NCBI RefSeq assembly: GCF_030272615.1
Contig: NC_081407.1
Coordinates: forward strand, 142,110,897-142,174,896
DNA: 64,000 nt
Direction of reading: 5' to 3'
Origin: Cryptomeria japonica
Taxonomy: Eukaryota > Streptophyta > Pinopsida > Cupressales > Cupressaceae
Shown here: positions 46,620 to 58,205 of the stretch, one piece after another
How positions within the stretch are numbered: position 1 is the first letter of the stretch
How the letters are laid out: each line of letters begins with the position of its first letter
Translations under genes and position numbers: made by a program
Notes under the pieces: generated by a model
Told to the model about the DNA's origin: nothing
Seen by the model: the letters and a program-made list of their open reading frames with translations, nothing else
Database searches by the model: none

Positions 46620-48345
46620 AAAACATAAATGAAATTGTAACCGAACTTAAATTTAGACTTGTAGAAGTCCACCAAAACCCGGATTTTTCTAACTGTTTGA
46701 TTGGAACTTTTGCAGGACTCTGACAATTTCTTGCAGGTAGAGCTGAATTTTATTTGTAAAATTAAAATAGCTTTAAATTTTACTAACTTAGTTAAGTTAG
46801 TTTAATTAGAGTCATTTTAATTTTTTGTTGGATAAAATTGAACTCACCTTACTCTGGGCTATAAAACGAACCACAACAACAATCTTTTCTTGCTTTTCTA
46901 GGAGAAAATTCTCAAATTGGGTTCTAAAAAGAACAAAACAAATTTTCATTTTTGCAAAATCAAAGGGCTTAAAAAGAATTTCACCATCCTTTGGTGTATA
47001 AAAGGATCCATTTTAGGTTTTAGCAAAGTAAAGAATCACATAAAGTCCCAAGGTCATTTGCAACCAAAGAGGGAAGATCTTCCCCTTTGGATCGATTTAT
47101 TTTGTTGACCAACAATCAATTTATTTTGTTGACCCTTTCTTTTCAAATAGATCAAAAAATGATTGCCATGATAGGTTGAAATAAACACCATGTTTTTGTG
47201 GAGCAACATCTCCATATAGATCTTAGAAAATCATTGACTTGAAAGGTAAAAAGAACCTTGTTTGCCTTGTCTCGAAAGTAGAAGGTATATGGTCTCCCCT
47301 TAAATGGGTGATCAAAAAGCCAGACTACTCTTACGCTTTTAGTCATACAACATTTAAATCCTTTAGCAGGTCTACCTTCCCGAGGGGTTGAAAAACTCTT
47401 AAAGTCATTCTTTGGCCAGTGTGAAGGGAATAACCTAAGTGGGGAACGACTTTGACGCCAAGTGTTCCAACCCACTATAATCAAAAGTGGAGAGTGATGA
47501 AAGTCCTTTTCAATGGTTGCACGTAGTGATTAGCCTTCCCCCAGTATCTTTATGATACGTAAAGCCTTTGTTCTAAAGGTTGGGAAGCCTCCTGAGGGAG
47601 TTTATCACTGATGGCCTAACAGGAAGCCTGAGTAAGAACCTTAGCATTAGAAACTTTGAACTGAGTCAGTCGCCAAACATTGGCAATATCATAGTGCAAA
47701 GGTAGGGAAGAATTCGCCTCCAAGATTACTCACCATATATCTCCCAAGGTAGCTACTCAACTGTGAAGCAATTCACTTTGGGTTAATTTCTGGCAAAAGG
47801 CAAAAAAACGGGTGCCCCCTAGGGGGTGACAAGGCCGTTTGAGCTGACGGAGTATTGAGACTAGTGAGCTATGATATTGTCCATGACCTTTGAATAAAGA
47901 GTCTATCTGATGTGTCTTTTGTTGTAAAAAAAACCAGTCATAACATCAAGGATTTGAACACATCCTCAAAAGATCATACACTCAATGTTTAGCATTAGGA
48001 TGACCATTGGCTTCATGTGTGCTATGTATTCTTGTCACAAATGTTAAAATATCTTGCAAAGTATCCAACAATCAAACTCAAAAGTCAGTTCAAACAAGGA
48101 AAAATCATAAAGTGGAGAAGATTTCCATATCCAACAAAACATCTTTTGAGATGGTTATCAAAATTTCAACTATCTTTAGGAAAGACTTTCATCCAGCAAG
48201 ATTAGGGGAATATCAAACCAAGTGATCAAAAGTTTATCTATTCGACTTAGTAAGCTTGAGTATCCAAAAAGAAATCATCCATCAAAATCACAAGTGTTAA
48301 AAATTCCAAAAATCACAGAAAAACAACTAAGACAAAATATATCAG
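46620..48345. other. Non-coding leader between the two phased arrays
   Basis: No protein domain is seen on either strand. The perfect 12-bp palindrome CCCCCTAGGGGG lies at 47815-47826. The 110-codon minus frame at 47152-47484 has no motif. Confidence 0.4.
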
Positions 48346-48352
48346 GGCAGTT

Positions 48353-48780
48353 TAGCGCGTGAGAGAAACTTCTTAGCACGTGGGGACCATCTTTTAGCGC
48401 ATTAGACCTTCACCTTAGTGCATTAAGTCTTAACATTAGCGCTTCATAGAAATCCAATTCTAGCAATTTCAAGTAGCGCGTTTTGAAAACAGTTTAGCGC
48501 GTTGAAGCATCAGCTTAGCGCATGGAAGCCAAACTTTAGTGCGTAGGGTTTAACAGTTAGCGCATTGTCGACCCATATTGGCGCATGGAAGCCAAACTTT
48601 AGTGCGTAGGGTTTAACAGTTAGCGCATTGCCGACCCATATTGGCGCATGACCTTTTTGAACCAAGGCAAAAGCAAAATAAACCAGTTAGCACGTATCAG
48701 GGGGCAGCGTAGCGCGTGGAGTCTTTTCTCTAGCATGTTGAGAATTTGTTTTAGCACATCTAGTCTCTAGCTTAGCGCAT
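48353..48780 (+). repeat. 21-bp-phased TTAGCGC(A/G)T array, cluster B
   Basis: The octamer or variants begin at 48353, 48374, 48395, 48416 and 48437. They resume at 48474, 48495, 48516, 48537, 48558, 48579, 48600, 48621 and 48642, and again at 48688, 48710, 48731, 48752 and 48773. Spacing is 21 bp in all but a few joints. 48516-48578 and 48579-48641 form an almost exact 63-bp duplication. The heptad frame contains stops here. Confidence 0.88.
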
Positions 48781-49700
48781 GGTCAAAACTTAGAAAACCA
48801 GAGAGCAAAACAAGCCTTTCTGGAAATTTTTATCAAACTTCTTGAGTATCCTTTCAGGTCCAATATCAAACATGGTCATAAGAAATCAAATCAAAAACAC
48901 CAAAGAAATCATTTCCAAATCAAACAAGTCAGTGTTAGAACAAAAGTTGTCAAATCCAAAACTAGCTAAAGATAACACTTTTTCCTATCAAAATCAGGTT
49001 ACATCATCACACTGATCAAAAGGTCCACCATCCAATGGATTCTATCAAACAAACAACATACCGAGTTTAAACCTTAAGTTGTCAAATCAAGTTTCCGTAT
49101 GGGGAGACTTTATCCATATCATTTGACACACTTTGTCCTGAGGGGGCATCTAAACCTTCATTTGATAAAAGTAGACTTAAGTTTCCAAACAAAGTATCTC
49201 AATCCAAACATCGAAGGAAACCATTGATCATTCGTGTATGACCACTCCTCATATTTTGAGACGAACAAGTCTTCATCACAAAACCAAGTTAAAGAAGAGA
49301 CAACCTAGTCTTAGGACCCTTATCAACAGGAGTAAATTTCTCTAAGTCAACCTATCAAAAACATCAACTTTGATCATTCATATGACCATTCATTATCAAA
49401 CCAAAAAAAAGAAACTCAATGAAAGGAAATGAGTCCTAACATAAATCAAGATCACAAAATCACGACTTCCCAATCTGATCCCATTTTCGATCAAGATCCC
49501 ACCTATCAAGAATCTTATGATGATCCCCTAAAATTTTGGTATTCCATCCATGATGATCCCCTTTCATCTTGAGAGAAGAGTCCCATTCAACATCCACCTC
49601 CTAAGAAAGAGTATGATATCCCTTCCATCTCCTCCACTAATCTAATTCCAAATCAAGAGGAAAGCACAAACTCAAATAATCCTACTCCAAGTCAAGATCA
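48781..49700. other. Internal region of the non-coding element
   Basis: No domain recognised. The composition is A/C-rich on the plus strand. Confidence 0.4.
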
Positions 49701-49717
49701 AGATCAAGGAATCCTTT

Positions 49718-49910
49718 CATCCTCCAAATCTATCTTAGGTCCTTTTATTCCAAAGTCAATCTCTTCGTCCTCCAAATCTATCTTAGGTCCTTTCATTCCA
49801 AGTCAAACTTTTCATCCTCCAAATCTATCTTAGGTCCTTTCATTCCAAAGTCAAACTCTTCATCCCTTCCATCCATCTTGGGTCCTTACCTCCCTCCATC
49901 ACTAATCCAT
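49718..49910 (+). repeat. ~48-bp tandem repeat (about 4 units)
   Basis: Units contain CCAAATCTATCTTAGGTCC, then TTTCATTCCAAAGTCAA. A diverged fifth copy (TATTTTGGGTCC) appears near 50020. Confidence 0.7.
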
Positions 49911-50277
49911 CACCTCAAATGATCCACAAGCAAGATCAACAAAGGAGCACATATTTGAACTTCTTTCAACCCTCTATCTAAACATCTTTCCAAAATATTC
50001 TTCCATCATTTTCTTTATCTATTTTGGGTCCTTATGTCCCAAAATTCAATTTTCCTCCATCTCTTCATCACTTCTCAAGTACCAACACTCATCCTGAATA
50101 CATTTCCATCTATCCTCATACAAATCTTCAAACATTCTATCTATTATCCAACACCTCTTTTCTATCCTTCAATCTCTATCATTCAATCCTTTGCATAAAT
50201 CTTTCATCTGTGAAATAGGCATTTGTGTCATTTTGTCACATATTTGCCCATGCTCGAATCTAATGTTTAGTCCTTTT

Positions 50278-50280
<3 letters not shown>

Positions 50281-50314
<34 letters not shown>
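50281..50314. repeat. (AT)17 microsatellite
   Basis: 34 bp of uninterrupted AT dinucleotide. Confidence 0.95.
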
Positions 50315-50317
<3 letters not shown>

Positions 50318-51160
50318 TGAAATGCCTCAGATTCTGAGGTTGTTCCTCTTTAACATTTTCTTTTGGTTGGGATGAACACTCAATTCAGAAAAGAACCACT
50401 TATCGTATCTTGGTACTGACATCTTTTGATTAATATAGCTTATACACTTAATCGATTGCTCTAAAATCATTGTGATCTCTTAAATTGAAGACATGGCTAG
50501 TGAAAAATCTAAAATCTTGCTTCAATGCCACTGTAATTATCAGATCCATGTAAGTTTCATCACTTACAAGCCGATGCAAGAAAAATAAAGAGAAAAAAGA
50601 AATATCAAAAGCATGAGCAAGGAAATCAATATCAAGAAAAGAAAAATGCAATATCAAAATGCTTGGCTATGGGAACATGCAAGTAACTCCATCAGGGCTA
50701 TGGATGCCTGGTTGGCAATGGAGAAATATTTGTGAGATTACAGCAATAACCTCATCGGGGCTATGGATGCTTGCTGGTAGTGAGGCTCTATCCAGGATGC
50801 TTTTGAAGTCAAGATAACTCATGTAGCTAGCCATGTTGGATTCTGAAGATTAAAATGATCATATGAGCCAGAATGAACCCACTTGCACACACATGGCTAA
50901 TCAAAGACTAAGTACCTTGATCCAGTTTGGGATTCTTCTTCCCTTTTGAGTCTACTTCCTAGTTGCTAGAAATGTTTAGTTGAATTTTCCAGAGGTTCTA
51001 AGTGTGGGTTGGATCTCTATCTTTGAAAAGTTCAAGAACACTTATTCAGGTGGTGCTAAATGTTGTGACAATCTTACATATCGCCTCTTTGCAAATGCAA
51101 ACATCTATGCTTGGGGGAAAATTTCATCCACTCTATTCTTCCTACCATATCTCCCATTAT
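50315..51160. other. Internal region of the non-coding element
   Basis: No domain recognised. The phrase (A/G)GGGCTATGGATGC(C/T)TG occurs twice (about 50694 and 50757), suggesting a short ~63-bp duplication. Confidence 0.4.
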
Positions 51161-51169
51161 CCTTCCTCC

Positions 51170-51400
51170 AAAATCAATTACCCTATCTTCTATTATCCAA
51201 TTCTTTCTACAATCTTGCTTCACCTTATCCATATCCTCTAATCCATATCCCCTGTCCTATCTATTCATTGCTTCTATCATCCAGTGCTACCTACAATCTT
51301 GCTTCACCTCATCCATGTCCTCTAATCCATATCCTCTTAACCATACCATCTATCCTATCTATTCATTGCTTCCATCATCCAGTGCTATCCATATCCCCTT
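51170..51400 (+). repeat. ~100-bp duplicated C/T-rich segment
   Basis: CAATCTTGCTTCACCT...CCATATCC...TCCTATCTATTCATTGCTTC...ATCCAGTGCTA occurs twice in tandem. Confidence 0.65.
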
Positions 51401-51529
51401 TTTCATCCTTGATCTTGATCAAAACTATGGACAAAAAATCCATTTCCACCTCAATGGTTCATTCATCCATTCATAATGTTCCTTGTCTTTCTATACATTG
51501 GGGCAACCAAATACATCTTTTTTATAATC

Positions 51530-51715
51530 CAAAAAATCAAAATATCCAAAAACTCAAAAAAATCAAAATATCCAAAAAACTCAAAAAAAAAAACTCAAAA
51601 TATCGAAAAAATAAAAATAAAAAAAATCGACAAAATCAACAAAATAAAAAAAATAAAAGCATTAACACATGGACCATCCATCAAATCAATTCAACAACAA
51701 AAAAAATCTCAAAGT
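51530..51715. repeat. A-rich low-complexity run
   Basis: Repeated AAAATATCCAAAAAACTCAAAA-type phrases. They account for the Lys/Asn-rich part of the 273-codon frame at 50980-51801. Confidence 0.8.
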
Positions 51716-52493
51716 CTACAATCAAATTGATCACATGTCTTGTTAATCAATTCATTACTCGAAATCAACATCAACATCAAACATGTCTTATACAAGGATA
51801 GGTACACTCAAAACCAGACAGGTCGGTCTTATACGGGGTACTCTTTCTTTGAAACCAGAAATTCCTATCAATTATCAAGTCTTGTTAGTCAATCCATCTA
51901 TCAACATCAACATCAACATGTCTTATACAGAGATAGGTACACTCGAAACCAGACAGATCGGTCTTATATGAGGTACTCACTCTTTGAAACCAGACATTCT
52001 TATCAATCATCGAACAAATCAAAACAATGACATAGATCAATATGACTGCTAGATTTTATTCTAGTTAGCCTTATCTTTATCAATTGATGGCAGTACATGT
52101 TTCGCAAATCATATTGTACATATCATATCCACCCATCTGAGACATCACCAGAAATTCACAAATCCTTATCAATCCTAGACATACTTAGCGTAGTCACTGT
52201 CCTTGATTTATCTAAATCAATTATCCAAATCGCATTCCACTATGGCTTGGTGATCAGTGTACATATCCATATCAAAGTAGTAGTAGCAGCAAGGGGCAAA
52301 ATCCTGACCTCACTGGGGGCATTTCATCTTCAAGGTTTTCAACATCAGACCAAAAACGTATCAAGACAACAAGGATCATAACAACCAACAAATGACAAAC
52401 GACAATGCAAGAAGGCTAAACATCATGGACTTGAACTGATTTCAACTAAACAAAGATCTATTTGCAAGATGTTTTAAGTGACAAGAATACATT

Positions 52494-54057
52494 CCAAATA
52501 GCATGCATGCTTACTTATGGTTGTTAATTTTTGCTTATCATATCTCCTAAGTGACTCAAGGATGTCTCAATGACTAGAGAAGCAAGGAAGGAATGTGATG
52601 TTTTATTTGTCTTCTATCTATGAGTGAAGTCTTTTACCATGCAAATTTGTCCTACAAAGCAATCAGGTGGCATATCGCTGAGGACATTTCGGATTTGTAT
52701 GGGACAAAGGTTTACTCTTGTTTGTTTATGCAAGCAACACTCAAGTCATCTTGGTTCAATTATAACTCGATGTTTGTGTCATCTTGCAATATCAAAATCT
52801 ATGTAAGTTATACTCAGGTCGTTATGGTTCAATTATACCATGAGGCCTGTATCAACTTTCAACAAATCAAGGCTCGATGATGAAAACAAAGGAAGCACTG
52901 GCACTTTGATCACAATAGATGGCAACATTGAGAATGAGAATGCATATTAAGCTTTGCATTAGCTCCACATCATTATCATCTTAATCTTGCATTAGGTTGC
53001 ATATCATTTTAATCTTGCATTAGTATCATTTCATTATCATTATCATGCACCTCATTTTCAAGATACATCTCACATCTCATAAATCAATGCAATACATCAT
53101 CACATTTTCATTTCATCTCATCATGAATCATAAATTCGCGTCATAATTGAGATCAAGAGAATTTATCTAAGCATCACATCATCCTCATAGAATCTCATAT
53201 CGAAACATAATGCATATCATTCATCATTGCATCCCTCACATGCATATCTATCACATCATCATGGAATCTTTCTTCACTTTCATATCTTCATAATTCTTCC
53301 AAACTATCTTCTATCATCTCTTATATAGGATGTATCTTTTCTGAAACTAGATGTTTTGATCAACTCTTATACAAGATATATCATTCCTGAAACCAGGCAT
53401 TTTGATCGGTCTTATACAGGATATATCGTTCCTGAAACCAAGCATTTTGATCAGTCTTATACATGATATATCGTTCCTGAAACTAGACGCTCGATCATCC
53501 ATGTCTTATATAGGCGGTATCATTCCTGAAACCAGACGCTCGACCATCCATGTCTTATACAGGCAGTATCATTCCTGAAACCAGATGCTCGATCTTCCAT
53601 GTCTTCTATAGGAGGTGTCATACCTGAAACCAGATGCTCGATCATCCATGTCTTATATAGGAGGTGTCATACCTAAAACCAGACTTGATCTCAATCCAAT
53701 CAATCTAATCAATCTTATCAAACCCATGTATGCCATCACTATTCACTCTTCTATCTTTCAAATAGCATTCTTCTTCTTTCGAGAGATCATTCATGCCTTT
53801 TGTGCATGAACGATCTCCTGAGGGGGCATTATCATATCAAATATCAACATCAATTTCATATCAGTTTCATATCAAATCAATTCTTCATATCTGGAGCATC
53901 ATCAATATCAATCATCAAATCTGGGGCATAATATCGACTTTTCATATCAAATCAATTTTTCAACACACAACATCATATCGACAAATTCCGACAACATATC
54001 CGACAAATTTTCTTTGAATCAACATGTGCTCACACGTTAACTCAAAGAGGGGCAAAA
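52494..54057 (+). repeat. 3' internal segment, second copy
   Basis: Near-identical to 43258-44785. It includes its own 45-50-bp tandem array (53318-53687, 8 units against 7) and the tract before the LTR. Confidence 0.88.
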
Positions 54058-55422
54058 TGTCGATACCTAAAAGTTGCACAGTTAATTAAGTGAATTTTAT
54101 TCATTTAATTATTCTTAATTCTTCCAAATAAGTAAATTTATATTTAATTAAAATCCCCCTTCTAGCCCATTTAATTAAATTTACATTTAATTAAATCCCC
54201 CCACTTGCAAAATCCTACAAATGCAAGTTGCAACCAAATTGAAATAAAGCAATTTATTTTAATTAATCTTATTATTCCTTATCCACTTGCATTTTCCTAC
54301 ATCTCCCACTTGCATCCTAATCCTCTTCCTAAATTATTCTAGAACCTATCTAATCCTAATCAATTAGCCTAAACCCATCAATTATCCCCTTTCCCTAAAT
54401 TTGAGGAGGTCACTTCTCAAATTTGAAGTAAAGTCTTCAAAAGGCATTAAAGCCTTTATGCCTTCAACAAGCTAACTTGTTGAGCTCCCCCAAATTTGGA
54501 AGGACTCTTACAAATTTGTCCCCAAAGTCTTCATAACCATTAATGGTTAACTCACCCTTCTTACATGGTTAGAGACTTTTTGACTAACTTAACCTTCATC
54601 TAACCCAAGGGTCTCATCAAGCATTCATTGCTTTGACCATGGTTATCCCTTTAACCCTTGCACAAGAGTTTATCCTTTGGGTATAACCTTTATCCATTGG
54701 ATAACCCTAACCTAACCTTAACCCTTACCTTCTAAGGTAACCATGAGGTCTTCTCAAGCATTTAATGCTTCTTTCATCTCCTCTCAAGCAGTCTTATGCT
54801 AACAATTATCACCATTTCATTGGTGAGAATTGTAAACATGGATTGATTAACTTTCAATCCTAGCCCTTGTTGAGATTATTCAATCTCAACCCTCCATTGC
54901 CCTATTTTCCCTATAAATAGAGCCCATTCCTCCTTCAAACAAATCAAAGTCTTTGTGCATCAACCTTATAGTCTCATAATATTAAGAATATTATCTCTCT
55001 TTGATAGAATAGCATGTTAGATCATTTTGATAGCATTGTAATCTTAGTAATATCATGTTAGCTTTATCTTAGTATCATTTTCATACTAGTTTAAGCTTCA
55101 TATCAATATCTTGCATCCTATCATCATCTAGTTTCATATCTAAATCATCACTAAGATCTTGGTTGCATTCCATTTAGATCTTAGAATCATAAATCTCGTT
55201 CTTTAGGTTGTCATCTTAAAGAATCAAGTGTTCTTCCAAGTTGAGAGCCACCTTGAATCTTGAAGATCCTTGGAGATAGAGGAACATGGAACGATTTTAA
55301 AGAGTTTAGATTCATTTAACTTATTTTTTTGATTGATTTCTAACCTCTAATGCAATGTTTCATGTGTGTGTTTGAATGGTTTTCTCCTCCTATAGGTTGA
55401 TACCCCACATTTCCAACATACA
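54058..55422 (+). repeat. Second (right) LTR, 1,365 bp
   Basis: Starts TGTCGATACCTAAAAGTTGC and ends TCCAACATACA. The TATA box TATAAATAG is at 54912-54920. A deletion of roughly 110 bp relative to the first LTR lies near 54130. Confidence 0.85.
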
Positions 55423-56689
55423 ACAATATATGCAAGACTTGTCACAATTAGAAGAGTGGCTCGTTTCACTTAGAATTGCATTCGACCAAATTTGGGAACC
55501 ACGATACAAAAGGTCACAAATAGGATTAACTGGGTCCATTATCAATGTACCTATCAGCATGAACATTATACAAAATGCAAAATATGAACACAATAGCGAG
55601 GTTGATACAACTACAACTGAGTCAGACAGTGACATAGAACATGAGGATGCAAGTGAAACCTTTTTGCACGGATTTACTGAATCTAGATCAATACATAGAA
55701 TGCAAGTTAGAATAATTTAAATCGCACTTGCGCAAGAACATAATCCAATTGGAATTTTTAAAGATAGCTATTTAGAAGAGATGAATTTTCCAACATTGTT
55801 TTCTGGTGAGCCACAAGATGATGGCATTGTAAAAAAAATTATCTACCAAAAAATTGCACAATGGGAGTTGCTACAATCACAAAGATGATTTGTGTACCAC
55901 ACAACAAATCTATTTTTAAAAACTATCAAGATACTAATACAACAAGTGTTGTCCACAATATGGATAAGAATAAGAAAGGGCCAGTTAAAAGGAAGAAAGA
56001 TATTGGAAAAAGAAGTCAAACATAAACCAAACCTTGAAAAAATACTTAAATCAGATATTGGGTATGTTGATTTCAAAAGAATAAAAATATCACCAAACTA
56101 TACACAACAACTAAAAAAAAATGTATTTGCAATAATACGGCAACTAGGACCACCTACATTTTTCCTCACTTTCACTAGTGCTGAGCAGAATTGGGTACCA
56201 CTAACAAACACTCTCCAAGATTTGCACAACTCACATCAATCAAAACCCCAACAACGACAATGCTATGGTGAAGATCAAGGTGATAAATTTGAATTGATTA
56301 AGAAAGATCCAATTACTTGTACACATTACTATAGGCATCGAATAAATGCAATTAAAAAAATTATATAGAGAGACAACTCTTTCTTTGGAAATGTTGTAGA
56401 TTATTTTTGTATAACCGAATTCCAAAACTGAGGAAATGAACATTGATCATCTACTAATATCGACCAAAAATTGCACCAATCTATGGATAACCATACAGAT
56501 ATCATACACTTTGTAGACAAGTACATAACTTGCAGCACACAACGCCTACAACCTACTATAACCACACTACATAGGTATCACCACACGAAGAAATGTAGAA
56601 GATCAAGAAACACAACCTACAGATACAATTTCCCATTACCACCAATCCAAAAAACAACAATACTTGAACCACTACTTGGGTATGTGTAG
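55423..56689 (+). pseudogene. Helitron Rep N-terminal domain remnant
   Basis: Helitrons move by rolling-circle replication with a Rep/helicase protein. 55430-55720 encodes the front region (LEEWLVSLRIAFDQIW, GLTGSIINVPI). 55892-56368 carries the conserved Helitron-like N block (IRQLGPPTFFLTFTSAEQNWVPL, then DPITCTHYYRHRINAI). 56370-56689 continues with VVDYFCITEFQN, VDKYITC, HHTKKCRR and FPLPPIQKTTILEPL. The rolling-circle HUH motif, expected right after the EFQN..EH segment, is destroyed: the second His position is a TGA near 56444. The helicase half is absent. It begins directly at the end of the right-hand LTR, so its front end is missing. Confidence 0.75.
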
Positions 56690-56699
56690 GATCATGGTG

Positions 56700-57635
56700 T
56701 GCCAAAAGAGGCCCTTAAGTGGCAATGAAATTTCAAAAAATCAGAGTTATGCAGCTTGACATTAAAATTTGAATAAGTTGTGAACATTATTTTTAAAATA
56801 TGTAAGATGAGAATCTATAGAAAATTGAATGTAGTTTCTAAGCTAATAGTTGTTTTTTGAAAACAAAAAATCCTATTTGATGAAAATTTCAAATTTCAAT
56901 GCAGTGGTACTAAAATTTCAGGAAAAAGATAAGAAGTAGACGTATGTCTGACCACCCTAATCACAATCAAATCATAACATTTTTTTATAATATTTATAAT
57001 ATAAGTATTAGACTCATGTCCGGATGTGACACATTTTTTTATAATTTTTTATAAAGTAAATAATTATTTATGATTTTTTTACTACAACTTTTTAGAAATT
57101 CAAAAACTCCTACGTCTGGCCACCTTAACTTGGTCAAAACCTTATGAAATTTAATTTTTTTTAATTTTTCCCTATAGTAGACGAAGCATAGGATGTGATA
57201 CATGTTTCAGATTCAAAAAATGTTATATCGTTTGAAAGTTATGAATATTTTTCAATCAATCTATCAATCAGGACTTTTGTCAAAATTCCATTAGAAAATA
57301 AATAATAATTATTTATTAAAGTCAAAATAAGACAAGCCTTATATTTTTGGAAAGCTAAGAACGCCCTTAAAAAACCGTTTTCATTTTATCAATTTTGGCT
57401 ATAAAAAATGTCTTCAGCCACCAGTGTAAGGTTTGGAAAATCAAGGAATACTGAAAAACACGTTTTTTCAGTTGACTTTCCAAGCTTGTCACTTCCAAGC
57501 CAAATCCCAAAGCATTCACGAGCCAAAATTTCAAATTTGAAATTTGTACAATAAAAATCGGATATCTGGTACAATCAGATATTCGATTTTAATAAGTAAA
57601 TTCACTAACTAAATTTGCACATAATTAATCTATTG
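56700..57635. other. AT-rich DNA, no gene seen
   Basis: No coding motif. GTCTGACCACC and GTCTGGCCACC near 56945 and 57114 hint at a short diverged duplication. Confidence 0.4.
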
Positions 57636-57745
57636 TTTATTAATATATTAATATATAATATTTTAATATATTAATATATAATATTTTAATATATTAATAT
57701 ATAATATTTTAATATATTAATTTATAAATAAATTAGTATATGATA
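57636..57745. repeat. 23-bp AT-only tandem repeat
   Basis: The unit TTTTAATATATTAATATATAATA is repeated about four times and consists solely of A and T. Confidence 0.85.
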
Positions 57746-57748
57746 TTA

Positions 57749-57832
57749 GGGAGAGGGAGAGAGAGAGAGAGAGAGGGGGGGGGGAAGGGAGAGAGAGATA
57801 GAGAGATTAGGGGAGAGGGAGAGCGAGATTAG

Positions 57833-57898
<66 letters not shown>

Positions 57899-57975
57899 GA
57901 GAGGGAGGGAGGGAGGGGAGAGAGAGGGGGGAAGAGAGAGAGAGAGAGAGGGAGGGAGGGAGGGAGAGAGAGGGG

Positions 57976-58012
<37 letters not shown>

Positions 58013-58047
58013 GGGGAGAGGGAGAGAGGGTGGATATATATATATAT

Positions 58048-58097
<50 letters not shown>

Positions 58098-58118
58098 GGG
58101 GAGAGGGAGAGAGGGTGG

Positions 58119-58151
<33 letters not shown>

Positions 58152-58205
58152 TGGGGAGGGGGGAAGGGAGAGAGAGATAGAGAGATTAGGAGAGAGGGAG
58201 AGAGA
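57749..58205. repeat. GA-rich compound microsatellite
   Basis: Long (GA)n runs are broken by GGGA and TATATA blocks. A segment containing ATTAGGGGAGAGGGAGAG is repeated several times. It borders the satellite directly. Confidence 0.95.

Larger units (their letters stand above)
43258..55422 (+). mobile_element. Large non-coding LTR element in an LTR-sharing tandem
   Basis: Two near-identical ~2.9-kb direct repeats (43258-46262 and 52494-55422) are present. Each consists of the 3' end of an internal region followed by a complete LTR. The order is therefore internal 3' part (43258-44785), LTR (44786-46262), full internal (46263-54057), LTR (54058-55422). A PBS-like TGGTGCCCACCGTGGGGC follows the first LTR, and a purine-rich GAG(G/C)GGCAAAA tract precedes both. 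No gag or pol motif is present in 7.8 kb of internal sequence. The element is non-autonomous, comparable in concept to LARD elements. The left piece is cut at 43258. Confidence 0.75.

Noticed and set aside
47152-47484. 110-codon minus-strand frame in the leader of the non-coding element
   Set aside because: No family resemblance, and it lies antisense within a leader that shows no coding signal.
46377-48780. CRISPR-like spacing of the 21-bp motif
   Set aside because: The period is far too short for repeat plus spacer, the sequence is clearly from a plant nuclear genome, and no cas genes are present.
50980-51801. 273-codon open frame, the longest outside the chromoviruses
   Set aside because: Made of a duplicated C/T-rich segment and an A-rich low-complexity run. 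No domain is present and the composition follows the bases.
57895-58098. Glu/Arg/Gly-only open frame
   Set aside because: Direct translation of the GA microsatellite.
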